From NCBI RefSeq assembly GCF_002094855.1, contig NZ_ARYN01000019.1, positions 1 through 64,000 of the forward strand: a stretch of 64,000 nucleotides of DNA, given 5' to 3'. The notes below the pieces were generated by a model, which did not search any database, had not been told where the DNA came from, and worked only from the letters and a program-made list of their open reading frames with translations. Of this stretch, positions 56,243-64,000 are shown in pieces. Position 1 is the stretch's first letter. Each line of letters starts with the position of its first letter. A program made the translations under genes and the position numbers. This DNA comes from Zunongwangia atlantica 22II14-10F7 (GTDB lineage: Bacteria > Bacteroidota > Bacteroidia > Flavobacteriales > Flavobacteriaceae).

Positions 56243-56956
56243 ATGGCAGAATTTTTAACAACCACTTGGATATCATCGTATATTGAAAAAATTATAAAAG
56301 ATGCTAATAAAAAAGTAGTATTGGTTTCACCATACTTGCAGTTTTCAAAGTCCTTTTACGAAAGGCTTCAGGACGCACAAAATCATAATGTTCAAATAGT
56401 AATTATATACGGCAAGAGTAAATTAAATTCTAAAGAAACTAATTTACTTAAAGAACTAACAAATTTAGAACTTTATTTTTCTGAAAATTTACATGCAAAG
56501 TGTTACTTCAATGAATCTTCGATGGTAATAACTTCGATGAATATGTATGAGTACTCAGAAAAGAATAATAGGGAAATGGGGGTTTATATTGAAGCGAAAG
56601 GAGATAAGGATTTATATGAAAATGCCGTTAAGGAAACGGAATCGATTATTCGATCATCTGAAGTTGTAGTTCTGCATAAAAAGACACCAAAAAAGAAATT
56701 TAGTCTTTCAAGCAAGAAAGAGAAAACTAAATTCAAGTCAAAGACTAGTGTAAATAGAAAAGAGGGAACCTGCATTAGATGCAGCGAAATTATTCCACTA
56801 AATATGGATAGCCCATACTGTAAAAAATGCTATAAATCGTGGTCTTTTTATGAGAATTTAGATTTTGAAGAAAAAGTGTGCCATTCATGCGGTGAGGAAA
56901 ATACTTCCACGATGGTTAAACCGGTATGTTATTCATGTTATAAAATACTAAATTAA
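56243..56956 (+). CDS. PLD-family nuclease-like protein with zinc ribbons
   Basis: This is a 237-residue protein. Residues 1-150 form a single PLD-like domain with one HxK motif (ENLHAKCYF) followed by MVITSMNMYEYSEKNNREMG. The family Asp after HxK is not evident, so activity needs testing. A basic linker (about 150-172) leads to two Cys clusters: CIRCSEIIPLNMDSPYCKKC and CHSCGE...CYSC. These should bind zinc and could bind DNA. It lies 16 bp after mcrC in the same operon. Such proteins are frequent companions of restriction genes. Confidence 0.8.
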   Translation: MAEFLTTTWISSYIEKIIKDANKKVVLVSPYLQFSKSFYERLQDAQNHNVQIVIIYGKSKLNSKETNLLKELTNLELYFSENLHAKCYFNESSMVITSMNMYEYSEKNNREMGVYIEAKGDKDLYENAVKETESIIRSSEVVVLHKKTPKKKFSLSSKKEKTKFKSKTSVNRKEGTCIRCSEIIPLNMDSPYCKKCYKSWSFYENLDFEEKVCHSCGEENTSTMVKPVCYSCYKILN

Positions 56957-57416
56957 AACATATTAATTTTTCACCAATTTTATTGGTTGTAATAGAAGAG
57001 ATCATTTTACATATTTCAATAAATTCTTAATGTGCTGATAAAAAGAGGTATATAATTATTGAAGCCTTAAGGTATAGTTGAATTTTGGAAATAATAATTA
57101 ACCGTTGCAACCGCAAATGCAATTATGCCTTCTAATTTTTGCAACGGTTATGTAACGGTTTTTGATATTCCGTTGCATAGCCATTGTAATAGTAAATTAA
57201 TTAATAAGCCAACCTAGTCAAGGTATGATATTGAAGGTTTAAAATTCAATAATAAAAAATCAGAACTTAGCTTTCAAGCTTAAGAATGATACGAACTTTT
57301 ATCCACTTCGCGATCCATCTCCCTTTCGGTTACCCAACAAAAAAAGCAATTGAAATATTGAAAAGGATAACAGCTATTTTAAATAGCTAATTACTCACTT
57401 CTAACTACTAACAAAC
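56957..57416. other. Intergenic at right edge of defence island
   Basis: No gene is seen. AACCGTTGCAA (57100-57110) and TTGCAACGGTT (57139-57149) are perfect 11-bp inverted repeats. Further CGTTGCA and GTAACGGTTT copies follow up to about 57176. Such clustered repeats resemble binding sites of an integrase or regulator and may mark a former island boundary. Confidence 0.4.
57100..57149. repeat. Inverted repeat AACCGTTGCAA
   Basis: Two perfect 11-bp arms (57100-57110, 57139-57149) are 28 bp apart, with further partial copies (TAACGGTTT near 57152, CCGTTGCA near 57169). The role is unknown. Confidence 0.55.
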
Positions 57417-58859
57417 CTATTTCCCGATACAGAAGTTGGCAAAAATATTACCAAGCAAATCATCATTTGTGATTTCGCCGGTAATCTCACCAAAATGATG
57501 TAAAGCCTGGCGGATATCGATGGCTAAAAGATCACCAGATAGATCCATATTTAATCCGTCTTCAACTTTGTTTATTTCTTCCAGGGCTTTTAAAAGGGCA
57601 TTATAATGCCGACTATTGGTAACAATGGTGTTGTTATTTCGAAGCGCACCAGTATTAACGAAATTCAATAATTTTTCTTTCAATTCTTCAACACCCAAAC
57701 CTGTTTTTGCGGAAAGTAAATGAAGGTCTGGGATTCTGGAAGTTAAAATTTCTATCTGTTTTTCAGTTAATTGATCGATCTTATTGGCGATAATTACCAA
57801 AGGTTTTTGCGGATATTTATTTTTAATTTTTTCAATTTCAACCTGAATCATAGTCAGCGAAGTTTCATTGCCTTGTAGCTGATCTTTAGCGACACTTCCT
57901 TCTGTAAATTCGATCTTACTTAATCTTGAAGTATCAAATAGATAAATGACCACTTGCGCCTGACCTATTTTTTCGAAGGTTTTTTTGATTCCAATGCTTT
58001 CTACTACATCTTTGGTTTCCCGGATTCCCGCCGTATCAATAAATCTAAAACCAACGCCACCAATTGCTAACTCATCCTCTATAACATCTCGAGTAGTCCC
58101 TGCAATTTCAGAAACAATTGCTCTTTCTTCATTTAATAACGCATTTAGTAGAGTAGATTTTCCAACATTTGGCTCACCAACAATAGCTACCGGAATTCCA
58201 TTTTTTAATACGTTTCCGGTCGCAAATGAATCGATAAGTCTTTTTAGTACTTTCTGGATTCTAGCCACCAAATCTCTAAATTGATCACGGTTGGCAAACT
58301 CAACATCTTCTTCAGCAAAATCGAGTTCTAATTCGATAAGCGATGCAAAATTCAATAATTCTTCTCGTAAACGTTGAATTTCGTTAGAAAAACCTCCACG
58401 CATTTGTTGCATTGCCATTTGGTGAGAGGCCGCATTTTCAGAAGAAATAAGATCGGCTACCGCTTCTGCCTGACTCAAATCCATTTTGGCATTCAGAAAT
58501 GCCCGAAGCGTAAATTCCCCGGCTTCCGCAGATCTGCAACCACTTCTTACTAAAAGTTGAATGATTTCCTGCTGAATATATGGCGAACCATGGCAACTAA
58601 TTTCAATAGTTTCTTCTCCGGTATAAGATTTTGGTGCTCTAAAAACTGAAACTAAAACTTCATCTAAATTACGCTGCCCATCCACAATATTCCCTAAATG
58701 GAGAGTATGTGTAGGCTGTTCTTCTAATTTTTTTCGGCTTTTGGCTTTAAAAAGCGGAGCAACAATCGAAATAGCTTCGGGGCCGGAAACTCTTATAACA
58801 GCAATGGCTCCCGCTCCAGAAGGCGTGGCAAGCGCAACAATGGTATCGTTTAATTTCAT
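57417..58859 (-). CDS. mnmE: tRNA modification GTPase MnmE
   Basis: This 480-residue GTPase acts with MnmG in tRNA wobble-uridine modification. The N-terminal folate-binding domain (DTIVALATPSGAGAIAVIRV to about 120) is followed by a helical domain and a G domain. G-domain motifs are G1 GEPNVGKST near residue 230, G3 DTAG and G4 NKID. The C-terminal CIGK supplies the catalytic Cys. Length fits the family (450-480). The promoter overlaps the start codon almost exactly; see the finding on a leaderless transcript. Confidence 0.97.
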   Translation of the reverse strand: MKLNDTIVALATPSGAGAIAVIRVSGPEAISIVAPLFKAKSRKKLEEQPTHTLHLGNIVDGQRNLDEVLVSVFRAPKSYTGEETIEISCHGSPYIQQEIIQLLVRSGCRSAEAGEFTLRAFLNAKMDLSQAEAVADLISSENAASHQMAMQQMRGGFSNEIQRLREELLNFASLIELELDFAEEDVEFANRDQFRDLVARIQKVLKRLIDSFATGNVLKNGIPVAIVGEPNVGKSTLLNALLNEERAIVSEIAGTTRDVIEDELAIGGVGFRFIDTAGIRETKDVVESIGIKKTFEKIGQAQVVIYLFDTSRLSKIEFTEGSVAKDQLQGNETSLTMIQVEIEKIKNKYPQKPLVIIANKIDQLTEKQIEILTSRIPDLHLLSAKTGLGVEELKEKLLNFVNTGALRNNNTIVTNSRHYNALLKALEEINKVEDGLNMDLSGDLLAIDIRQALHHFGEITGEITNDDLLGNIFANFCIGK

Positions 58860-58864
58860 GCCTG

Positions 58865-58893
58865 CAAAGATAACAAAGAAAGCGTGTATGCAA
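58865..58893 (-). promoter_or_regulatory. mnmE promoter (-33 TTG, -7 TATCTTTG)
   Basis: On the minus strand TTG (58893-58891), an 18-nt spacer and TATCTTTG (58872-58865) match the Bacteroidota consensus. The -7 element ends 5 nt before the mnmE ATG, so the transcript would start at or within a few bases of the ATG. Confidence 0.6.
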
Positions 58894-58998
58894 GAATTTT
58901 GAAGAAAACTGTAACAAACCTCTTTTATACTCGTCTTTTAAGTGTAGTTCCTTTTTAAAGAGAACTTTTATTAACCATCAAAATACCATCAAAAAATT

Positions 58999-59352
58999 AT
59001 GGAAACGTACACAGCTTTGCGAGAAGACAGACAAATGTTAATGCTTATGCATTTGAGTCAGCTATTAGATTTTATAACAGGAATAGGAGGTTTTATTGTA
59101 CCGCTTATTTTATGGGCAACACAGAAAGATAAAATTCAGGATATGGACGATCAGGGGAAAGATATTATGAATTTCCAGATTAGCTTATTTATTTATTCTG
59201 TAGTTTGTATCCCACTGGTTTTTATAGGAATTGGAATAATATTATTGATTCTGATAGGAATTTTAGGATTTGTTTTCCCTATCATTAACGCTATTAAAGC
59301 ATCTAATGGAGAACCAACTAATTATCCATTAACCATAAATATTATCAAATAA
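58999..59352 (+). CDS. DUF4870 membrane protein
   Basis: This is a 117-residue small membrane protein of the DUF4870 (Tic20-like) family. The family pattern is present: LMHLSQLLDFITGIGGFIVP, ILWATQKDKI, NFQISLFIYS and FPIINAIKASNGE. Three hydrophobic stretches lie near residues 22-42, 58-78 and 78-100. The function is unknown. It is divergent from mnmE, with a 139-bp gap, and followed by a strong terminator. Confidence 0.9.
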   Translation: METYTALREDRQMLMLMHLSQLLDFITGIGGFIVPLILWATQKDKIQDMDDQGKDIMNFQISLFIYSVVCIPLVFIGIGIILLILIGILGFVFPIINAIKASNGEPTNYPLTINIIK

Positions 59353-59408
59353 TTATAGAATATCAAACTGAAGATCAACTTTAGTTTCAGGCATCAATCG
59401 AAAAATAA

Positions 59409-59438
59409 AAAACCCATTCAGGAAACTGAATGGGTTTT
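59409..59438. terminator. Bidirectional terminator
   Basis: AAAACCCATTCAG, a GAAA tetraloop and CTGAATGGGTTTT form a perfect 13-bp stem. It separates the DUF4870 gene from convergent dnaN. Confidence 0.92.
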
Positions 59439-59483
59439 GATTTTATATAAAATTAGGATTCTTTCTTAAGACCGATTTACTTT

Positions 59484-60602
59484 CTAGTTATTCAGCATAA
59501 CCGGCATTACCAACATGGTAATCTTTTCTCCAGGATCTAATCCATCAACCGGAGTTAAAATACCTGCGCGGTTTGGTAAACTCATTTCTAATTGTACTTC
59601 ATCTGAATTTAAATTATTCAGCATTTCAGTAAGAAAACGCGAGTTGAATCCAATTTGCATATCGTCACCCTGGTAACCACAAGTTAAACGCTCTTCTGCT
59701 TTGTTGCTGTAATCTACATCTTCCGCAGAGATATTTAACTCGGCCCCGGCGATCTTTAAACGTACCTGATGCGTTGTTTTATTAGAGAAAATAGAAACCC
59801 TTCTTACAGAACTTAAAAATTGGTTACGCTCTATAGTCAATTTGTTTGGATTCTCTTTTGGGATTACCGCTTCATAATTTGGATACTTCCCATCGATCAA
59901 ACGACAAATTAATGTAGTATCATCAAAAGTAAATTTGGCGTTACTCTCGTTATATTCGATAAGCACTTCACTTTCACTACCTGCTAAAATTCCTTTTAAA
60001 AGATTAAGCGGTTTTTTAGGCATAATAAATTCTGCCGTTTGTGAAGCCGTTACATCTTCGCGAGAATACTTTACCAATTTGTGCGCATCTGTAGCTACAA
60101 AAGTTAAACCTTCTGTAGAGAACTGAAAGAAAACTCCGCTCATTACCGGGCGAAGATCATCGTTACCAGATGCAAAAATTGTCTTGCTAATAGCAGAAGA
60201 AAGAATATCACCTTCGATCACTGTATTGCTTGGATCTTCCAAACTTACAGGATTAGGGAATTCTTCACCATCGGCATAAGCAAGCGCGTATTTACCGTGA
60301 TTAGAGCTAAGCTCTATCGTATGATTATCCTCGGCAACAAAAGTTAATGGTTGCTCTGGGAAAGTTTTTAACGTATCTAAAAGAAGTTTGGCCGGTACAG
60401 CGATTTTTCCTTCAGAATCAGATTCTACATTTAATTTAGCAGACATGGTGGTCTCTAAATCTGATGCAGAAACTGTTAACTCGTCATTGTTCAAATCAAA
60501 AAGGAAATTATCCAATATCGGCAAAGTGTTGTTATTATTAATAACCCCACCAAGTATCTGAAGCTGTTTCAGCAAATAACTGCTGGATACAATAAATTTC
60601 AT
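59484..60602 (-). CDS. dnaN: DNA polymerase III beta clamp
   Basis: This is a 372-residue sliding clamp with three repeated domains (about 1-120, 128-245, 247-372). Recognisable elements are MKFIVSSSYLLKQLQILGG, the segment FVATDAHKL and the C-terminal TMLVMPVML clamp motif. It confers processivity on replication and binds many partners. The gene stands alone between DUF4870 and gldG, not near dnaA in this window. Confidence 0.96.
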   Translation of the reverse strand: MKFIVSSSYLLKQLQILGGVINNNNTLPILDNFLFDLNNDELTVSASDLETTMSAKLNVESDSEGKIAVPAKLLLDTLKTFPEQPLTFVAEDNHTIELSSNHGKYALAYADGEEFPNPVSLEDPSNTVIEGDILSSAISKTIFASGNDDLRPVMSGVFFQFSTEGLTFVATDAHKLVKYSREDVTASQTAEFIMPKKPLNLLKGILAGSESEVLIEYNESNAKFTFDDTTLICRLIDGKYPNYEAVIPKENPNKLTIERNQFLSSVRRVSIFSNKTTHQVRLKIAGAELNISAEDVDYSNKAEERLTCGYQGDDMQIGFNSRFLTEMLNNLNSDEVQLEMSLPNRAGILTPVDGLDPGEKITMLVMPVMLNN

Positions 60603-60633
60603 TGGCTTTTTATTGATTTATTAGAATCACTTA

Positions 60634-60641
60634 CAAAGATA
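60634..60641 (-). promoter_or_regulatory. Putative dnaN -7 element
   Basis: TATCTTTG on the minus strand lies 31 bp upstream of the dnaN ATG and matches TAnnTTTG. I find no TTG at the expected -33 distance, so the call is tentative. Confidence 0.4.
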
Positions 60642-60794
60642 TTTGAATCCTATAAAAATTGAAGCAGCTTAAAAGAGTTTTTATTAACATTAAATTGAAT
60701 TTGTTGATAAGTAAACTGCTCTTGTACAGGCTTTTTTTGAAAAATATTAGTGTTAAATTGTTAATATGTCGAAATTCGATGTTTTTGGAGGTAA

Positions 60795-62471
60795 TTATTT
60801 CTTCCTGATATATTTTCTTCGGCGAAGCCAGTTATAAAGCAGCGCAAAAATGCCCAATATCAATAATGGAAGAGCAATATTTAGTAATTGCCATTTGTTA
60901 CGTTCGGCTGCTGTTTTCTGCGGATCCAAAAACGCAATCGTCACTTTTTTGGTACGAATATCCATTAGTCCGCGATCATCAAGCATATAGTTTACGGCAT
61001 TCAGTAAAAATTCTTTATTTCCGTAAGTGGTGCCGGTGTATTTCTGAAATCCAAGCTCTAGCGGTGCTCCCTGCTGAAGATCATTTTTAATCACGTCTCC
61101 ATCTGAAATCACCAACATTTCTGTAGGTTTACTTTTGTTTAAATTATTCTGAATTTCAAAAGGTTTTAAGCGATTGTTATAAACTGAAGTAAATCCACCT
61201 TCCAATAAAACAGCCAGTGCCTGCTCACCATCGGTATACGAAGCAATATCTGGTTCCTGACCAACTATGTCTAAACTAATTTCACGCGGAGTGCCTTCTA
61301 TTTTAGATCGAGGAGAGCTACTTAATAATACTGTTTTTTGCAGGCTATTTTTTAAAGTATCAATAGGATTTGCAAAATCGAATTTTACTGCCTCGATATT
61401 ATTGATAATCGGATGATCGTTAGGTGAGGAGGTAAGCGGACTATAAAACCACGGATAAGGATTAAATCTGGTGTCGTTGCCACTCCCCGTAGCCAAAATA
61501 ATTGGAGCCGAATACATATCGTTTATCAAACTGGGATTAATTCTTATCCCATAACTAAAAAAGAAATCACCTAAATTAAGATCTTTAGGTAAAGCAAAAG
61601 CAGCACCAGTGGGGTTTAAAAGACTGTCTTTTTCCATCGCAACACTTTCGGTAAGCCAAAGCGACTTTCCGCCATTCATGGTGTATTGATCCAGGATATA
61701 TTTTTCGTTTTCGGTATAAGCTTCGGTTGGTTTTGCTTCAATAATAAGGTCATATTCCTTTAATTCCTGAAGTGTTTTTTGTGGATCTACTGCGGCAGAA
61801 TCTAAAGTAAACGGCGCCATAAAATAATATTGCTGAAGCGTCTTTACAAAATCTGCAATATTAGGATTTGGCAATTCACCATTGCCACGCATTACTGCGA
61901 TCTTCTTTTTTCGAGGGTAAATTAATTTGCTAATGGCATCTGTAAAAGCGTATTCTAATTGCTGAACCGAATTTGTTACCCGGTCTTCATCACTGCTGCC
62001 TAATTGATTTTTAAGCAAACCAATTTTAACCGATTTTTGTCCAAGATTGGCCATTGCCCAGGGAAAAATAATCGTTTCGCTATTTTGCCCATTTTCCATC
62101 ACATTTACTCGCGCCGGCGACATTCCCATCTGATAAAACTGTTGCGCGACTTGTTGTGCGTTGGCACCTTCAGCTAAAGGATCTATAAAATTAAAGACGA
62201 TATTGCTGTTTCTCGCAGCATATTCTTCAAGGATCTGGCGGGTTTCGTTTTGCAGACGCTTAAATTCTGAAGGGAAATCTCCTTTTAAAAAGACATCGAT
62301 AATAATCGGTTCTTCGATATCATCTATAATTTCTTCTGAAGCTTTAGAAAGTGTATAACGTTTATCCTGGGTAAGATCTAAACGTTCAAAATATTGTGAA
62401 GCAGCAAAGTTTACCGCAACTAAGATCACGATAAATAGAACAACCGATTTGTATTTAGAAAACTGCTTCAA
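60795..62471 (-). CDS. gldG: Gliding motility protein GldG
   Basis: This 558-residue protein is the substrate-binding-like component of the GldAFG ABC system needed for gliding. It has an N-terminal membrane helix (about 9-25), then the typical RLDLTQDKRYTLS. A large periplasmic ABC_transp_aux domain follows (GNGELPNPNIADFVKTLQQY; VISDGDVIKNDL), and a C-terminal helix (about 530-550) precedes WLRRRKYIRKK. The family start matches TTG at 62471, 2 bp after the gldF stop, so a TTG start is likely. Confidence 0.95.
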   Translation of the reverse strand: MKQFSKYKSVVLFIVILVAVNFAASQYFERLDLTQDKRYTLSKASEEIIDDIEEPIIIDVFLKGDFPSEFKRLQNETRQILEEYAARNSNIVFNFIDPLAEGANAQQVAQQFYQMGMSPARVNVMENGQNSETIIFPWAMANLGQKSVKIGLLKNQLGSSDEDRVTNSVQQLEYAFTDAISKLIYPRKKKIAVMRGNGELPNPNIADFVKTLQQYYFMAPFTLDSAAVDPQKTLQELKEYDLIIEAKPTEAYTENEKYILDQYTMNGGKSLWLTESVAMEKDSLLNPTGAAFALPKDLNLGDFFFSYGIRINPSLINDMYSAPIILATGSGNDTRFNPYPWFYSPLTSSPNDHPIINNIEAVKFDFANPIDTLKNSLQKTVLLSSSPRSKIEGTPREISLDIVGQEPDIASYTDGEQALAVLLEGGFTSVYNNRLKPFEIQNNLNKSKPTEMLVISDGDVIKNDLQQGAPLELGFQKYTGTTYGNKEFLLNAVNYMLDDRGLMDIRTKKVTIAFLDPQKTAAERNKWQLLNIALPLLILGIFALLYNWLRRRKYIRKK

Positions 62472-62473
62472 GA

Positions 62474-63208
62474 TTAGTTATTTCTTAGATTTTTTATTCT
62501 GAAGTGGGTAAGTTTCAGGAATAATGCAATAAAACTTAAAAAGTAAATAAGATCACGTGTATCAACAACGCCGCGACTAATACTGCGGTAGTGATAGCTA
62601 ATTCCGAAGTAATCTATTCCGTAGTCAGAATTTCCAAAAAGCTGAAATCCAGAAATTCCTTCAAATAAAAAGAAGCTTAAAAAACATAGAAAAACGGCCA
62701 GTATAAACGCAACGATCTGGTTGTTGGTTAGGCTTGAAGAAAATATCCCGATCGCGGTATAACAACCACCTAAAAATAAGAGACCAAAATAACTTCCTAG
62801 AGTTGCTCCCAGATCGAAATTCCCCTGAATTCTGCCTAATTCTGAAATTGTAATTACGTAAATTATTGAAGGAATAATCGCTAATATCACCAAAATTAAA
62901 GCCCCAAGATATTTGCCCAATATCAGATTGGTGATCGATAAAGGTTTGGTGAGCAAAAGTTCCATGGTGCCCAATTTCTTTTCTTCAGAAAAGCTTTTCA
63001 TGGTTATGGCAGGAATCAAAAAGATAAAAATCCACGGAGCCATATTAAAAAACGGCTTTATGTTCGCAAAACCGCTATCTAAAATATTGTATTCGCCCGT
63101 AAAAACGAACAAAAACAAACCGCTTACCACCAAAAATATCCCAATTACAAGATATCCGATTGGCGTAGCAAAAAATGATTGTATTTCTTTATTTAAAATT
63201 GCTAACAA
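62474..63208 (-). CDS. gldF: Gliding motility ABC permease GldF
   Basis: This is a 244-residue six-helix permease. The N-terminal AILNKEIQSFFATPIGYLVI and MAPWIFIFLIPAITMKSFSE, then LGTMELLLTKPLS, are hallmarks of the family. It works with GldG and the ATPase GldA, which is not in this window. Translation probably begins at TTG 63208, 6 bp after the in-frame stop of the upstream monooxygenase gene. gldG follows after 2 bp. Confidence 0.95.
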   Translation of the reverse strand: MLAILNKEIQSFFATPIGYLVIGIFLVVSGLFLFVFTGEYNILDSGFANIKPFFNMAPWIFIFLIPAITMKSFSEEKKLGTMELLLTKPLSITNLILGKYLGALILVILAIIPSIIYVITISELGRIQGNFDLGATLGSYFGLLFLGGCYTAIGIFSSSLTNNQIVAFILAVFLCFLSFFLFEGISGFQLFGNSDYGIDYFGISYHYRSISRGVVDTRDLIYFLSFIALFLKLTHFRIKNLRNN

Positions 63209-63214
63209 AAATGT

Positions 63215-63517
63215 CTAATTTTGATCTGAAACCCAAAGTCTATCCATACTCCAGGCTTCTGGTTTTGCGTTAAACAAAATTTTGGTGTTACTCCAAACTA
63301 CCTTAAAAAATGCCGAATTTCGATAATTTTCGAGCGCATTTTCATTGTCCCAGTAGCTATACGTAAAAAACTGATTAGTATTGTGCTTATCGCGGTGCAA
63401 TTCTAAATGTTGGCAACCTTTAAAATTGCGAATTTGTTCTTTTGTATTTTCAAAAATGTCCAAAAACGCATTAATATTTTCTGGGCTAAAGCTCAGCTTT
63501 ACGATCCTTACTAGCAT
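63215..63517 (-). CDS. Antibiotic-biosynthesis-monooxygenase (ABM) domain protein
   Basis: This is a 100-residue ferredoxin-like ABM-domain protein. Family features are MLVRIVKLSFSPENINAFL, GCQHLELHRDKHN, FFTYSYWDNENALENYRNSA and FFKVVWSNTKILF. The ATG at 63517 is preferred over a TTG three codons upstream. It overlaps the end of the SAM hydrolase gene by 32 bp and lies 6 bp before gldF. The exact reaction is unknown; members act on quinols or other small molecules. Confidence 0.88.
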   Translation of the reverse strand: MLVRIVKLSFSPENINAFLDIFENTKEQIRNFKGCQHLELHRDKHNTNQFFTYSYWDNENALENYRNSAFFKVVWSNTKILFNAKPEAWSMDRLWVSDQN

Positions 63518-64000
63518 AAGCTTCAAATTTTATAGTTACGGTATCTCTATTTTGTAATCCAAATAAACTTGCGGCGCTTCCTACCGTTAAAGGATTACTT
63601 TTATAAATGGCCAGCTCGATATATCCGGCCGAATTAAAAACGGCCAATTTCTTACCATCTTCTTCGCCACGTTTATCTTTTTCGATCTTAAAATTAATGC
63701 AATCACTATAGGTTTCGTAAACCTTATTAAAAGTGACCATTCTTGCACTAATAGTAAATTGGCGGCCTTTGCCAATATTTTCGAATAACTTTCTGGAAAT
63801 GTTGGTGATCACATTTCCATAATTATCGATATAAATTACATGGCCAATAATCTGGTTTTTATCGCTATTAATTAATGGCTCGATTTGTTTTAGATATCTT
63901 ATTTCCTGAATATTCTTCCCAATAACATCTAAAGTTCCGCCGCGAGCGATATGGCAGGCTACTTTTACAAAAACATCGAGAACAGGAAAATTGGTTTCGA
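63486..64000 (-). CDS. SAM hydrolase family protein (DUF62), partial
   Basis: This gene runs off the right edge of the window, so only its C-terminal 171 codons are seen. VKVACHIARGGTLDVIGKNI, then GHVIYIDNYGNVITNIS and FNSAGYIELAIYKSNP, match the S-adenosyl-L-methionine hydroxide adenosyltransferase/fluorinase superfamily. Bacterial members cleave SAM to adenosine and methionine. The C-terminal beta-barrel domain ends with KDRKAEL. It heads the cluster that continues with the ABM gene, gldF and gldG. Confidence 0.9.
   Translation of the reverse strand, partial: ETNFPVLDVFVKVACHIARGGTLDVIGKNIQEIRYLKQIEPLINSDKNQIIGHVIYIDNYGNVITNISRKLFENIGKGRQFTISARMVTFNKVYETYSDCINFKIEKDKRGEEDGKKLAVFNSAGYIELAIYKSNPLTVGSAASLFGLQNRDTVTIKFEAYASKDRKAEL

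Noticed and set aside
57372-57388. AGCTATTTTAAATAGCT hairpin downstream of mnmE
   Set aside because: The stem is A/T-rich and short, and no T-run follows on the mnmE strand, so I do not call a terminator.
1-64000. CRISPR array or complete tRNA/rRNA gene
   Set aside because: I saw no regularly spaced repeats and no cas genes, and no full tRNA cloverleaf or rRNA sequence in either strand by eye.

Overview
The window comes from a member of the Bacteroidota, almost certainly a marine-type Flavobacteriaceae (Zunongwangia/Gramella/Salegentibacter-like; the genus is inference). It is AT-rich and carries family-specific markers: gliding genes gldF and gldG, a SusC/SusD pair with an ECF sigma factor and FecR, a TonB protein with a proline tract, PorP/OprO-type porin, DUF4870, and promoters of the Bacteroidota TTG/TAnnTTTG type. 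No rRNA or complete tRNA gene was found.

Layout. 1-5071: small genes (cupin, a divergent RpoD-like sigma factor, a cold-shock-domain protein, a fatty-acid desaturase). 5072-14630: an integrative element bounded by a 19-bp direct repeat, with a tyrosine recombinase and integrase arm-site repeats at both ends. Its cargo is a two-component system, an exported superoxide dismutase, a ChrA chromate transporter, a DUF1259 lipoprotein, and decayed genes. 14871-22945: ordinary chromosome (GAF/PAS sensor, porin, TonB, universal stress protein, pckA, proline dehydrogenase). 23087-35724: a SusCD locus with FecR and an ECF sigma factor. Its catabolic genes (RidA, two SelA-like PLP enzymes, an amidohydrolase, an RraA-like protein) all carry export signals. 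36215-40248: a lipoprotein and a giant coiled-coil outer-membrane protein of unknown function. 40427-56956: a defence island with a WYL regulator, two orphan genes, two PD-(D/E)XK nucleases around a membrane protein, type I restriction-modification hsdR/M/S, an EVE-McrB/McrC pair and a PLD-family zinc-ribbon protein. A GIY-YIG gene framed by palindromic repeats sits between hsdR and hsdM. 57417-64000: housekeeping genes (mnmE, DUF4870, dnaN, gldG, gldF, an ABM monooxygenase and a truncated SAM hydrolase).

The most unusual material is threefold: an apparently extracytoplasmic amino-compound pathway, whose PLP enzymes and RidA look Tat-exported while the amidohydrolase and RraA-like protein look Sec-exported; the repeat-flanked GIY-YIG unit that splits a restriction operon; and the unknown genes behind the WYL regulator in the defence island. 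Function statements rest on motif recognition by eye. No database search was possible.
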